Part shown: positions 22,180-33,871 of the stretch, piece after piece
Layout of the letters: every line of letters begins with the position of its first letter
Position numbering within the stretch: the stretch's first letter is position 1
Assembly (NCBI GenBank): GCA_963932145.1
Contig: OZ010587.1
Span: forward strand, 112,879,334 to 112,943,333
DNA from: Acanthosepion lycidas
Lineage: Eukaryota > Mollusca > Cephalopoda > Sepiida > Sepiidae
Direction: 5' to 3'
DNA length: 64,000 nt
Translations under genes and position numbers: made by a program
The notes under the pieces: generated by a model
Database searches by the model: none
What the model was told of the DNA's origin: nothing
The model's input: only the letters and a program-made list of their open reading frames with translations

Positions 22180-23421
22180 CCATCTACCTTCAAACAAAAA
22201 TTAACAGAAAAAAATAGGTCTCATAAGAAGAATGATATTGCATTTCTTCTTTAAAAAGAAATTTTAACTTAAAACAAATGCTACACTAAAGGATAAAATA
22301 CGATTTTAAAGCAAAAAGAGATGTCCCCTAGATAACTTTGAAATAGACTTGACTAACTTAGTAAGAAATATAAAATTGTATAAACAATTAGAAGCTTCAA
22401 AAAAAAAAAAAAAAAAAAAAACTAAAAAGAGATATAATCAGAATAAACATTTCACCTAATACGTTTATCACTGCAGACAAAACTCGGAATTTATATGAAC
22501 TAAACACTCCAATATACAACAAACTACTCAAGGACAACATACGTAAAACCTACAGAGAAGCACCAAAAATACACAGTGCCTTATTAACATGGAAACTAAA
22601 TAAAACCGAAAACGACCGAATAAATTGCATGGCCAAATGAAAAGCATTCATTCCACTAAAAGACCACAAAGAAAATTTCAAAATAAACCCAAAATAGCGA
22701 CTCATAAACCCCACTAAAAGTGAATTAGATTAAATGAACAAAATAATACTAGAAAGAATTAACTAGAAACGTAGGTGTAAACCTGTGAAAACTATAGACT
22801 GGATCTTTAATCTAAAACAAACATAACTGCGAATTTATACAAGATATAAAAGATTTCTACCCTTCTATAACGGAACCCTTGCTAGATAAGGCCAACTCCT
22901 TAGCTCAAGAACAAATAAAAATAAGGAAAAACTAAGTAAAAGTCATTAAACAGAACCAAAAATCACTGTTATTGGATAACGAAGATACGTGACTAAAGAA
23001 CATTCGATGATACAATGGGAAGATTATTTTTTTATGTTACAGAAACCTGCAAGTTTATATATATATATATACATTAACTACATGGACTGACGAAAATAAT
23101 CGATAGAAATGATATAGACCTCTACAGAGATGACAATTCCGTGAAGAAACTATAAAAGGCAAAAACAAACAGACGAAACCAGAAAAATGATCATTTTTTT
23201 TTAAAACCTTTGATTTGACAGAGGCATAAAAACAAACTTACAAGAAGTAGATTTCCTAGACGTCACACTCAAGCTAAGAAAAAGGTGCATATCAACGATA
23301 TAGAAAAGCCAACGATAAACCCTTTTACATATACACATCTTCCAACCAGACACACATAAATAAATACATTGGGGAGACATCACGCAATCTAAAGGCCCGT
23401 ATCTAGGAACACAAAAGAGAT
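22180..23421 (+). pseudogene. RT/GIY-YIG (Penelope-like) element, copy 1
   Basis: Broken + strand frames give, in order: 'FITADKTRNLYEL' and 'YNKLLKDNI' (about 22470-22540), 'KAFIPLKDHKENF' and 'RLINPTKSELD' (about 22640-22730), a motif A 'DIKDFYPSI' (about 22845), and a catalytic box 'LYRDD' (about 23120). These are followed by 'LQEVDFLDVTLKL' (about 23240) and 'KYIGETSRNLKARI' (about 23365). An RT followed by a GIY-YIG-type motif is the Penelope-like architecture. Stops occur every few dozen codons and the GIY-YIG part seems joined after a deletion. The class is my inference; these RTs might belong to a neighbouring lineage. Confidence 0.7.
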
Positions 23422-23448
23422 TTGCATTTAGATAAACATTCAAACACA

Positions 23449-23464
23449 CACACAGACACGCACG

Positions 23465-23525
<61 letters not shown>
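23449..23525. repeat. (CA)n-(TA)n compound microsatellite
   Basis: CA-type repeats with CG interruptions changing into a pure (TA)n tract of about 48 bp. It is followed by AT-border repeat copy 3. Confidence 0.95.
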
Positions 23526-23527
<2 letters not shown>

Positions 23528-23544
23528 TAAAAATGTAGTTTTAA

Positions 23545-23625
23545 GGTATGCAATATATCTGTGTAAAATAGTCAATATCATAGACAGAGTGTATGTAAAT
23601 ATAAAAGTGGACACTAAGGTTTTAA
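23545..23625 (+). repeat. Dispersed AT-border repeat, copy 3
   Basis: Reads 'aaggtatgcaatatat', 'gtcaatatcatagacagag' and 'tatgtaaatataaaagtgg'. As in the other copies it abuts a long (AT)n tract on one side. Confidence 0.72.
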
Positions 23626-23935
23626 AAGAAAAGAATGTCTCCCGTAATGCAAGGAAGTGGATGCATTTCGAAAGAGACTTGACTGACTTAGAAACATAAC
23701 ATTTCATAAACAATTATACGAATTCCAGGAAAAAAAATAAAAGGAGGTATAAGTAAATCAATTTACTTAATATATTTATCACGGCAGACAAAGCTTGAAA
23801 TTTATATGAACTATGCGCCCCCATCCCTAAAACACAACAGGACAATATAACTAAAGCATTCATAAAAGCCCCCAAAACTACAGAAATGTGATATTTAACA
23901 TAGTAGCCAGAAAATCGCCAAAACATTAGACATTT
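23626..23935 (+). pseudogene. Penelope-like element fragment, copy 2
   Basis: Parallel to 22330-22570: 'gacttgactgacttag', 'aacaattatacgaattcc', then 'tttatcacggcagacaaag' and 'aatttatatgaact'. It covers only the N-terminal portion of the RT region and stops at an (AT)n(GT)n tract (23942-24028). It is inactive. Confidence 0.75.
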
Positions 23936-23936
23936 T

Positions 23937-23941
<5 letters not shown>

Positions 23942-24031
<90 letters not shown>

Positions 24032-24132
24032 AACACCATTCTACAAAGAGTGCTCAATACCGAGGAGAAAAAATATTTATTCAAAATTATAATATATTCA
24101 TAATGATGTTATAACATGCATATGCTATAATT

Positions 24133-24202
<70 letters not shown>

Positions 24203-24306
24203 TATGTGTATTTAGGCAGCATCTTTTCATTCATACACGTTTCATTAAATAATATAGACAAGTGTTGTCTATTTATTTTATGTTATCCGTATATTGCTTA
24301 ATATGT

Positions 24307-24349
<43 letters not shown>

Positions 24350-24350
24350 C
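23942..24350. repeat. Cluster of (AT)n and (GT)n tracts
   Basis: (AT)n(GT)n at 23942-24028, (AT)n at 24138-24199 and (AT)n at 24310-24348. Between the last two lies the short dispersed repeat also seen at 20447-20490. At 24044 'gagtgctcaataccgagga' echoes the AT-border repeat. Confidence 0.9.
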
Positions 24351-24800
24351 ATTGTTCCATTGTTTTTTTTTCTATGTCTATAGACTTCTGTAGGCGTGTT
24401 TCGAGAAATAATGAAAAGGACTTCAATTTCTTAAATGAAACGTTTCATTATAATTCATTTCAGGAAATAAATTCGCGTGCACGCGTGTGTGTGATTTCCA
24501 CTGCTGCATTTCTTAACTATAAAATTTCCATTCAACAAAGAATTTCGGGTGAAAATTAGAAGGTGTCTATTTTTCTTTTTTTAAGACACACCCGTATTTT
24601 CTTTTTTTTTTTCTTTTTTCAATTTTTGGCTATTTTTAAGTTCGGCGCAGTCATTCGGTTAACATTAGAATATACGTAAACAAGTATTATCACTTTTTTC
24701 TAATCTCGCAGCTGATAAGGGGTTTGGTTTTAGTGCGTGACAATAGCTCTTATATTAGAACCATTGAGCATGACTTTCAAACAGACAAACTGACAGATTG

Positions 24801-24803
<3 letters not shown>

Positions 24804-24847
<44 letters not shown>

Positions 24848-24876
24848 GACTAAGATAGATAGATTTGAACAGACTG

Positions 24877-24914
<38 letters not shown>
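24804..24914. repeat. (GAAA)n and (GATA)n microsatellites
   Basis: (GAAA)n at 24804-24846 and (GATA)n at 24880-24914 are separated by 33 bp of imperfect GATA-like sequence. Confidence 0.95.
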
Positions 24915-24915
<1 letters not shown>

Positions 24916-25876
24916 AAGAAACACAATGTGTTTGACATTGCTTGATAATACTGGAAAACGAATATGTTTTGGGCGCAAATTATTTCAATTCACATTTTAA
25001 AATCCCTTTTCCTCTGGCGAAACCTATTTTATTTAATACAATTTGTTTCTTTTGTACAGTAACTGCTTCGAGCATTTTTTTGTCTTTCTTTACTGTGTAT
25101 GCTTCTCGTATTTTGGCATTATCTCCTGTTAGTTGATTTATGTTAATTGCTGCATTTGATTCTTTCTGATGTGATGATCAGTATGTGCATGAACTGCATT
25201 AAGTTTCAATACTCGACAAGTTAACCTACGAGTCAGTGTGTTGCTTCTGTGACCAACATTAGAATTTTATTTTGTTTTATGTTCATTGCTGCTGGAGAAT
25301 CGTTCATATAGAATCGTTGCTTGAATCGTAGAAAGTCGGACAGAACAAACGATTATATACTTTTTCTTTTACATTATATAATATTTTCTTCTATCGGAAC
25401 ATTGATAAAGAGATTTTCAAAAATCCAACGAGCCTAATGTGCTGCTATTAGGTTTATTTTAGTTTATTATAAGAAACTCATTAATGGAAGTAATACTATA
25501 TTTATTGTTTTAAATATGCTAGGATCAGTTGGTTTAAAGATTTGGGCAAGTGATATACTGGTGCTGGGATTTTTAAATCTATGGGAGCCAAAATTAAGCT
25601 AAATTTGTGTGTTTTTACATCACTATATAGATAGCCGAAGTAATATTCACCCACAATTTTTCAGATTTTGAGGATCCGATTTCAACCTTATTGGCTGAAT
25701 AAGTTTATTTATTTATATCTTCAGGAGACTACTGGCGTTTTTGTCTATTTTTGTTTTTTTAATTTAACTTTTTAAACAAGTTTGATGACAAATGCCAAAG
25801 TAGATTAACAATATTGAGATACTATTATATTATATTTTTTGATTTTTATTTCTCAAATTTTGTTAACTGACCTATT
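24915..25876. other. No gene recognised
   Basis: AT-rich DNA. The frame at 24942-25136 has no recognised motif. No repeat was noticed. Confidence 0.5.
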
Positions 25877-26096
25877 AAATCTACATATAAAATATTAAAT
25901 CTACGTATAAAATATTAAATCTACATATAAAATATTAAATCTACGTATAAAATATTAGATCTACATATGAAATATTAAATCTACGTATAAAATATTAAAT
26001 CTACATATAAAATATTAAATCTACGTATAAAATATTAAATCTACGTATAAAATATTAAATCTACATATAAAATATTAAATCTATATATAAAATATT
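25877..26096. repeat. 20-bp minisatellite, 11 copies
   Basis: Eleven units of 'aaatctacatataaaatatt' in perfect 20-bp register. The main variation is a CATA/CGTA (A/G) site that roughly alternates along the array, with one TATA variant near the end. Confidence 0.97.
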
Positions 26097-26764
26097 CAAG
26101 ATGCGTATAAAATATACACATAACCGTTTCCATTATTTTCAAACCGACCTACACATGAGTATAATTACACGGTACACGTATATTTAGGTTTGAAATGTGA
26201 CATTCTTCCAAATTCCAGATTTTAAGTAAGAAAATTATTGTCTAATGACAGCGGTTACTTTTGCATAGTCACAGAAACGCACGAATAAAATCAACTTTAG
26301 ACATGTGTTCACAGTTTTCATTCGGAATGTGCAACAACTGATTCGAAAATTGGAAAAAAAATACAATAAATATTAAACAGACTTTATTGCGACCTAAAGT
26401 ATGGGGTATATGGTGGATTCTTCGGTTGGTTTTTGACATGAAGGCCTAACAGTCTATAGCTACAGAGAATTTAACTGCTATATATAATTTGATTCCAGTG
26501 ATGAAAGCTTGTCGATGAACTGATAACAGAGAAATGGGGCACAGGGTACCACGAGGTCTCTAGCGCTTCCCATGTTTGGAATTTTTCTTCTTCTCAACTG
26601 GTTACCAACCAAGACTAGGGAGCCCACTTGCTATTTAACCGATAGCAGGTGGGAGAAGAGACGGGTCCATAACCTTCTGCGAAAATGAACACAACCAACA
26701 AGACTGGATTCGAACTTGGCACGCTGATCCCATTTTCTATGTGCGCATCCATAATGAATGTATA
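26097..26764. other. No gene recognised
   Basis: No coding signal. Ordinary AT-rich sequence with a somewhat GC-richer patch at 26530-26700. Confidence 0.5.
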
Positions 26765-26795
26765 CGCACACATACACACACACATATACACACAA

Positions 26796-26868
<73 letters not shown>
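26765..26868. repeat. (CA)n-(TA)n compound microsatellite
   Basis: CACATA-type repeats leading into about 65 bp of pure (TA)n. The frames called here on both strands are translations of the repeat. Confidence 0.95.
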
Positions 26869-26871
<3 letters not shown>

Positions 26872-26879
26872 GACATTTT

Positions 26880-27075
26880 TATGTTTAACATTCTTTTTAT
26901 AGATACAAATATTTAAGTAAATGCTCTGTTTATAATAAACAGTATTAAATAACATTTACCGGCCTGAATGTCCGAGAAATTTTCATGGAAAATATTCGTC
27001 CTCCAAATCGAATCTATATCCTATATGAAAACGTCATTTAGCCTGACGTGCCTTAACATATCGAGCCACGTAGGA
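26880..27075 (-). mobile_element. tRNA-derived SINE, family 2, copy 1
   Basis: On the - strand the unit starts near 27075. It has an A-box-like 'tggctcgatatgttaagg' (27051-27068), a decayed B-box 'agattcgattt' (27005-27015), the body 'tctcggacattcaggccgg', and a tail 'atctataaaaagaatgt'. The body is shared with copies at 27532-27690 and 36885-36970. Confidence 0.8.
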
Positions 27076-27244
27076 TCGTTCGGTTAGCAAGGTCGATTTT
27101 ACTGTTTTTAAACTGTAGTCTTCCATTATTCTCTCACGTACATTTATATCTGCTCAAAATGTATCCAAATGTAAACAAATGACGTTAGACATTATGAAAT
27201 GGACAAATTCCGACAATTATTTTAAGATATTTTTATGTTTTTAC

Positions 27245-27531
27245 ATTCTTTTTATAGATGGTATTTATCAATCCACCCACGGGGATCGAATGTGGCACAA
27301 GGCCTTTTAATGTGGGTATCTCTGAGCCCGTAGGCCCAGCCAAAAATAAATAAACATCCAAACCCGCCGAGGCGGGCCAGTTCCGTCAACCTCCCCCAAC
27401 GAAACCCTACCCTTCGGCGGAGCTTCGTCCGGGTTCCTCTCTGCAAGCAGAGAGTTCGACAGACACCCGACCCGCGCAGCTCACAAAGCGCAGATACTAC
27501 ACTTTGATCCTAGCCACCGGGCCGAGCGGGT
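27245..27531 (-). mobile_element. SINE-like unit headed by U2 snRNA sequence
   Basis: Read on the - strand from 27531 it opens 'acccgctcggcccgg' then 'tggctaggatcaaag' and 'tgtagtatctg', matching the conserved 5' portion of U2 snRNA. A GC-rich body with short hairpins follows ('cccgcctcggcggg', 'ctctctgcttgcagagag'). The unit ends 'ataaataccatctataaaaa', the same tail as family 2 SINEs. It sits exactly between two family 2 segments. The class is my inference; snRNA-derived SINEs are known in other animals. Confidence 0.68.
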
Positions 27532-27690
27532 ATTCTTTTTATAGCTACAAATATTTAAGTAAATGCTCTATTTATGATAAATAGTATTAACAACATTTAC
27601 CGGCCTGAATGTCCGAGAAATTTTCATAGAAAATATTCGTCCTTCGACAGGAATCGAACCTGTATTCTATACGGAACCGTCATATATACA
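27532..27690 (-). mobile_element. tRNA-derived SINE, family 2, copy 2 (5'-truncated)
   Basis: Contains a perfect-looking B-box 'ggttcgattcc' (- strand; 27650-27660 on +) within a T-arm-like context. The family body and the 'ctataaaaagaat' tail follow, the tail meeting the U2-headed unit at 27531. The A-box region is missing or too diverged to see. Confidence 0.78.
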
Positions 27691-27779
27691 TTTTTATTTA
27701 TAAAAAGTTCCATGAAAATCTCAAACATTCTGAATATTCTATTTAGTACCATTATTTCATTCATTGCAAGGTATAAAAG

Positions 27780-28672
27780 AACTCAAAACTGTTGAAAACC
27801 AAAGAAGTACAGGTGCTCCAGGGAAGATTTCTGTAAGATCTTCGAGGAAATAAATGCGTCAAATTAAACAAAATCCAATGGTTACTCGTCAAGAATTGCA
27901 GGATGATTTACTTTCATCATTAATCTGTGTCACTAAACAGACAATAAGCAATGACATTCATAGGAACAATATAACATCAGGTTCCCCCTCAGAAAGCTTT
28001 ACTGCTATTGAAAAGACACAGAGATGCCAGGTTGAAATTCGTTCCTGAATGTAAGGATAAGGAAAAATCGTATTGGGAAGGAGTTTTATGCACAGACGAA
28101 ACCAAAATTGACTTGAATTGACTTAATTCTAGAAATCATGTCTGGAGGAAAGATGGCGATGCCTTCCAACAATATATTAACACAATTCCAACAGTGAAAT
28201 TTGATGGGGGCAGCATCGTGGTTTTGGGATGTTTTTCTGCAAAAGGTACTGGCAACATATCAGTAATAGATGGTACAATGAATGCAGCAGCATATTAAAA
28301 TATTTTGGAAGCAAATTTAATGCTTTCGGTTGAAAATCTTGAACTTCCTCCTGACTGGATCTTCCAACAAGATAATGATCCTAAGCACATTGCAAAATCT
28401 ACGAAGAAATGACTTGCTGAAATAATGTAAATATCCTGAAATTGCCAAGTCAGTCTCCAGATTTTAACACAATCGAGAATCTGTTATTTGAAAATGCAAA
28501 TCCAATCGAGAACTCCAATAAACACCCCGGATCTGAAGACCATATGCGAAGAAGAAGGGAACAAAATACCAACTAAAATTTACAAATCATTAATTGAGAA
28601 CTACAAAAAGAATTTGGTTGCTGTAGAAGTGAATAATGGCGATTCTACAAAGTATTAAAGGAAGATTATGTA
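27780..28672 (+). pseudogene. Tc1-like transposase, inactive
   Basis: The N-terminal DNA-binding part shows 'MRQIKQNPMVTRQELQDDL' at 27854. The catalytic core follows in mixed frames: 'CTDETK' (first Asp at about 28095), '[12 protein letters not shown]', '[18 protein letters not shown]', 'IFQQDNDPKH' (second Asp at about 28371) and 'SPDFNTIENL' (Glu at about 28474). This is the DDE order of Tc1 transposases, which cut and paste at TA sites. Stops and shifts occur throughout. Terminal inverted repeats were not found by eye. Confidence 0.9.
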
Positions 28673-28782
28673 TTCTTTCTTGAATTGTACGAATACTTTT
28701 TTCAGGCATTGAAATGAATAAATGGTATTTATTTCTATTAAATCAAATCTGTTTTATATGTATATGTAGTTATTATGTATAT

Positions 28783-28803
28783 ACACACACACACAAACAC
28801 ACA

Positions 28804-28896
<93 letters not shown>

Positions 28897-28955
28897 TGTG
28901 TGTGTGTGTGTGTGTGTGAGGAAGAGAGAAAAAACGAGAGAGAGAGAGAGAGATG
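28783..28955. repeat. (CA)n-(TA)n-(GA)n-(GT)n compound microsatellite
   Basis: Four dinucleotide types in succession: CA, about 54 bp of TA, GA (28860-28893), GT (28894-28918), then GA again. Frames through it are repeat translations. Confidence 0.96.
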
Positions 28956-29575
28956 TGGGTGGTCACTTCACCCCAAAAATGTAAGGAATGACTAAATCTA
29001 ATATATACTTCGCACGTAAATGTCATCATCATGAATTGTGAGATGTTTGTTTTTTTTTAAACTTGATGTATGAGCTGAAATTATTGTTAAAAGAAATGTC
29101 GTTCGAATATCTGTGGCCGGTAGAGATTTGCAAAGAAAATGAACGGGGATTGGTTGGAGAGGGCATCAGCCTTCATGGATTTTTTTACATTTTTTTTTCT
29201 TTTATTTGAAGATAAACGCTTCGTTGATTTACATTTTCTTTTGAAAAAGAAAATTAATTCTCTTAAACATTGATATAGTTGAGTATATAGTATTTATTTG
29301 TTCATTACATTGCAAACGTTGGCAAAATATTTATACAAAAATTAAAAAAAAAACAATATTTTGTTGTTATGGCGTTGTTTCATTTTTTCGCAGTCAGGCT
29401 CCTACAGTCGGCGTTCCGGAATGTCACTGACGTGTAAGACACGATTAGTTTAAGCTTGACAGGAAGCAAGTCTTTCATCGGGACTGTAGCAAAAATATTT
29501 CATGCCTCGTTTGCGTTTCTTTACCAGGTTCTTCTCAATTTGAGCCGATAACATTTCTAATAAATTGCCAGTCTT

Positions 29576-29581
<6 letters not shown>
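28956..29581. other. No gene recognised
   Basis: No coding signal seen. T-runs occur near 29049 and 29185. Confidence 0.5.

Positions 29582-29648
<67 letters not shown>
29582..29648. repeat. (TA)n microsatellite
   Basis: Pure TA tract of about 65 bp. Sequence to 29948 has no recognised feature. Another (TA)n(GT)n tract follows at 29949-30024. Confidence 0.96.
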
Positions 29649-29649
<1 letters not shown>

Positions 29650-29948
29650 TAAGGTAATGAAGGGTTTGGTAATCCGTGTGGATAATTCCAAAGATGATGT
29701 GATTCAGAGAGCTCAATCTTGCACCAGATCAAATATTAATTAAATCTTCAAGAAAGAGACTGCATTAAAGTTCCATGACTATAATTTATTTCCCCAGAAA
29801 ATATGTTTTTCCTCGTTCACCAGGTCACATCTCTAGTTACAAAAGAATTTGGTTTCTTTTATTAATAATATAAATTTTGAGAGATATTTTTAGATTGACA
29901 TAAGGTGACAGAAGTAGTGGGAGGATTATGGGAAGGTCCATATTTGAA

Positions 29949-29998
<50 letters not shown>

Positions 29999-30044
29999 AT
30001 GTGTGTGTGTGTGTGTGTGTGTGTTATATAGCTGACCACTCTTA

Positions 30045-30122
30045 TTCCCGTTCTGGGTATGACGATAAACTACATCCGCATCCAGGGTAAGACGATAAAA
30101 TACGTCCAACAGCAAGGCCTCT
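30045..30122 (-). repeat. Reverse copy of the 3826-3920 repeat
   Basis: On the - strand 'gatgtagtttatcgtcata' with 'cccagaac' and the flanking 'gaggccttgctgtt' correspond to 3818-3917. Two internal units remain. Confidence 0.78.
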
Positions 30123-30284
30123 GATCAGGAGGTTTTGAGGAGCATGGAACCACCTCTTAATTGCTGGTGTTCCCAGGTACACACTAACCCGGGATCCCAG
30201 CTATGGGTAAATAGTTAACCTCGGAACTGAGGTAAAAAGCATTATGAATGTGTAAAAATAGGTTTTAATACCAGAAATACTTTG

Positions 30285-30450
30285 TAAAAATTATTACCAG
30301 CAATAAATTTTTGAAGAAAAAAACTATTACCAGCAATACGTTTTTGAAGAAAAAGTATTATCAGCAATACATTTTTCAAATAATATTACCAGCAATTCAT
30401 TTTTCAAATAATATTACTAGCTATACATTTTTGAATAAAAAAATATTACC
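30285..30450. repeat. Minisatellite, ~30 bp, about 6 copies
   Basis: Units built on 'attaccagcaatacattttt' with variable A-runs. They end just where Penelope-like copy 3 begins. Confidence 0.9.
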
Positions 30451-30474
30451 AGAAAACACTCAATACCAATACTA

Positions 30475-31400
30475 ATCCTTTGTATATACACCCTAAATCA
30501 AATCATCCTCCATCTATAATTAAACATATACCTTTATCTATCGGAAAAAGAATAAGTACAAATTCAGCAAATGAGAAGATTTTCTATGAACATATTAAAT
30601 TCTATAATAAAGATCTAAAAGATAGCGGCTACAAAAACCTAAAACTAACTTATATAAAAAAGGAAACCGGAAAGCATAGAAAAAACAGAAATAGAAAATA
30701 ATTTGGTATACACCCCCCCCTCTATACAACCAAATGGTAAGGAACAAATTAGGACCCTAATTCCTTGCATTATTAGTTAAACAAAAATTCCTTGCATTAA
30801 TAGTTAAACACTTTCCTAGAGAAAGTAAACTAAGTACTATTTTCAATAAAAAATACACTAAAATTAAGTTACAGCTGTACTGAAAACTTAGAAAAAATTA
30901 TTAAGAAACATAATGCTAATATCTACAATAAACCAAAGAAATTTAGGCAATGTAAAAATAAAAACAAAAACAGATGTAGATAAACAAAAATTATGTAATT
31001 GTAGAAATCCTCATAACTGTCCTCTACAAAATAAATGTCGCACGGAATCATTAGTATACCAATGAAATTTCTCATCTACTGAGAATCCTGAAAACATAAA
31101 AATCTATATTGGTTGCACAAGCCATGAGTTCAAAAAGCGGTTCAATCAACACCAAACTTCATTTAGAATAAATAAGTACAGAAATCAAACATCGCTCTCA
31201 AAGTATTTCTGGCACTTAAAAGAATCCAATAAAACACCTACAGTAAAATTGAAATTAATAAGAAAAGCTAGAATATGTAGGTCATTAGGTGACCTATGTC
31301 CTTTGTGCATACATGAGAAACTATATATTACTAAGTTTATAAAAAATAAAAATTTACTGAATCAGAGAAATGAAATAGCTATTTTTTTTTTTTTTTTTTT
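30475..31400 (+). pseudogene. RT/GIY-YIG (Penelope-like) element, copy 3 (3' half)
   Basis: The frame at 30480-30701 ('PKSNHPPSIIKHIPLSIGKR') is the thumb-side region of the same RT family as copy 1. Further on, mixed frames give a cysteine cluster 'LCNCRNPHNCPLQNKC' near 31000 and a GIY-YIG-type nuclease: 'IYIGCTSHEFKKRFNQH', 'YRNQTSLSKYFWHLKES', 'LCPLCIHEKLYI' (31090-31350). A poly-T run follows at 31382-31402. The palm domain is absent. Frameshifts make it inactive. Confidence 0.78.
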
Positions 31401-31402
31401 TG

Positions 31403-32145
31403 CAGTCATTGTCAAAGATTTTCCTTAAATAATATTTAAAAATAAAGTTAAAAAATGGGATCTGGTAATATACATAGTTATATTTGATATGAAAAAATAA
31501 TTTTAAATAATGTAAGTAATTCTATTACATTTATTTGTTTTTAAAAAGAAATATATTCTATTAGTAATTAAGAGTAAAAATATTTTAAAATTGTAGTTTA
31601 ATAAAATGTATTTTAACACAAATACACATAAAAAAATCTTTGGGGACAAGAAAAAATGCCGAAAAAAATTTGCTGTTAATAAAAAAAACCCAGACGACAT
31701 GCATTTAACTTATGTCAGAATTCGTTGAAAAATAACCCCCTACTCTCCCCAAACTTAACCTTTTTTTCGAACGTAACTCAAAATTGATACAACAATAGTT
31801 AATAAAAATGAATACGCTACAGCCACTGTCTGAATGATTGGATTCCTCTGTGTCCTTTGAAACAGTAAATTATGATTTTATATGTGTGTTTAAAACTCAG
31901 TAAATTTAAAAATAATAATATTCGCTTGAAGATGAAACGGAACTAATGCTTTTAATTTAATTATTATATCAAATTTAAAGTTTATAGGTTCCATTTTTGA
32001 AACATGGTTATTACTGTGAAGCGGAAAATACATATTTAAAACAGTTAATTTATAATATTTATGCTCTGTAAATTTACATTGAGCAATATTTTGTAAAAAT
32101 AAAAATAAAAAATAACAAGAACACCGGATTATTTATCTTACTGTT

Positions 32146-32150
<5 letters not shown>
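31403..32150. other. No gene recognised
   Basis: Very AT-rich with A-runs. The - strand frame at 31503-31700 is compositionally driven. No repeat detected. Confidence 0.5.

Positions 32151-32213
<63 letters not shown>
32151..32213. repeat. (TA)n microsatellite
   Basis: Pure TA tract of about 62 bp. Confidence 0.96.
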
Positions 32214-32215
<2 letters not shown>

Positions 32216-32277
32216 GAAATTTTACGTATATATGTTTTATATATATTTTCTGACGTAGGATGATTCGACAACATCAT

Positions 32278-32700
32278 TCACTTTTTATGTTTGTGTTGTA
32301 TATGACACTTCAGTCCCGCTAGTGACCTGCATACATGCCCACATATTGTGCAACCGAACAGAACCACGGGAATATTTGCTGATGCTTTTGGCCGTTGTCT
32401 TTCTTTTAGCCGGTCAATACGACTGATTTCAACATTTCTGATACCACTCTGGTACAAATATCTCCAGTTATTTCTATCCAAGTTAACTCGCTCGAAGTCA
32501 GTATGAGGCACATTGACATTTAGCTTGTCTTTATATCTGAGCCATGACCGTCTAACATTCCTTTGTCCACCGTGAAGCTGGCTATACATGAGGACCTTAG
32601 GTATACCGTCGTCACTCATCCTTGCAACATGACCAGCCTAGAAAAGTTGTGTCTCATTTCCAGCAATGGTGCATTTTGCGTGAAGATCAACATTGGACAA
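32278..32700 (-). pseudogene. LINE RT C-terminal fragment, copy 2
   Basis: Same tail domain as 19855-20325: 'GHVARMSDDGIPKVLMYSQL', 'RSWLRYKDKLN', 'DRNNWRYLYQSGIRNVE', and a C2H2-like 'CTICGHVCRSLAGLKCH' ending with HKHKK. An in-frame stop lies just before 'AGHVARMS' (about 32640). Both fragments stop at about the same internal point, as expected for 5'-truncated insertions. Confidence 0.82.
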
Positions 32701-32753
32701 CCTATCGTCAAAGGTATAGCCACAGATCGCGCAGAGACAAATTTACATACATG

Positions 32754-32756
<3 letters not shown>

Positions 32757-32831
<75 letters not shown>
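32757..32831. repeat. (CA)n-(TA)n-(GT)n compound microsatellite
   Basis: Short CA, then TA, then about 43 bp of GT. Comparable compound tracts lie at 33396-33462 (TA then GT) and 33838-33868 (CA). Confidence 0.96.
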
Positions 32832-32833
<2 letters not shown>

Positions 32834-33391
32834 TTCCTGAGCAATCCAAATTCGTAAATAATGATATTGGATATACTACAACATGCTTAACAAGGAGACT
32901 CACGTTATATCTCTCTGACCATAGCTCTATTTGGTCTCATTTAAATACACATGGATACTTACCAAACTCTACCCGTAGCATACTCGTTGAAAATACAGAT
33001 AAAACAACCTCATCCACATGTAAAAAAAGCTAAAAGTAATGAAAGCATAATAATAAAAAAAAGAAAAGTCAACACTCAATATTATCAACTATGAACACGG
33101 TCACAACGTGCTGACCATGTTTGAAAAATAAAACATTCCTATAACTTTCGACACATACATTAAAGCAATGTATATCTTCATTTAAAAGTAAATTCGTTCT
33201 TGATACTGGATAAAAGTATATAAAAAACACTTGGATATATAAAATATTTGGGCAATTTTTATATAATTTATACCCTGAAAAGCAAAAACTTATAAGGTCA
33301 CATGAAAAATTATATGAAAAACTTGACCACGGCATTTTTGCCAACCGTTTTTAACGAAACTTGCATTAAAATTGGATTGCTGGCCAAATAC

Positions 33392-33463
<72 letters not shown>

Positions 33464-33834
33464 TTTAGTTGACCAAGATTCTTTTTGTTTAAGTGCTAGG
33501 AAATGCGTTGCCGGGGATACAATAAACCATTGTTCAACTCTCACAGAACTGACAAGCAAAAAAGCAGGTTTGCATCTGAACGATTTACGGGCGCGTAACA
33601 TTTGTAATGCATTGTACGCACCTTTCGGACAAATGGTAATTGTTCAAGAGGCTAATAGATTAAAGGCTAAGACATCCCATCACCCCTCAGGATTTGAATT
33701 TGGAGCATCCATCCATCCATCTATAAACTGGATCATCTACCATGAAGTAAGGGTCCATCCTCCATCCTTCCCAGCAGGATTACCACTTGTACAACAACCC
33801 ACGTATTTCTGCCTCCCACCCACGCTGCAGGCAG

Positions 33835-33871
<37 letters not shown>

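Noticed and set aside
26950..27690. Functional tRNA genes at the B-box-like sites
   Set aside because: No complete cloverleaf can be drawn: acceptor stem and anticodon arm are not paired, and the units continue into SINE bodies and tails.
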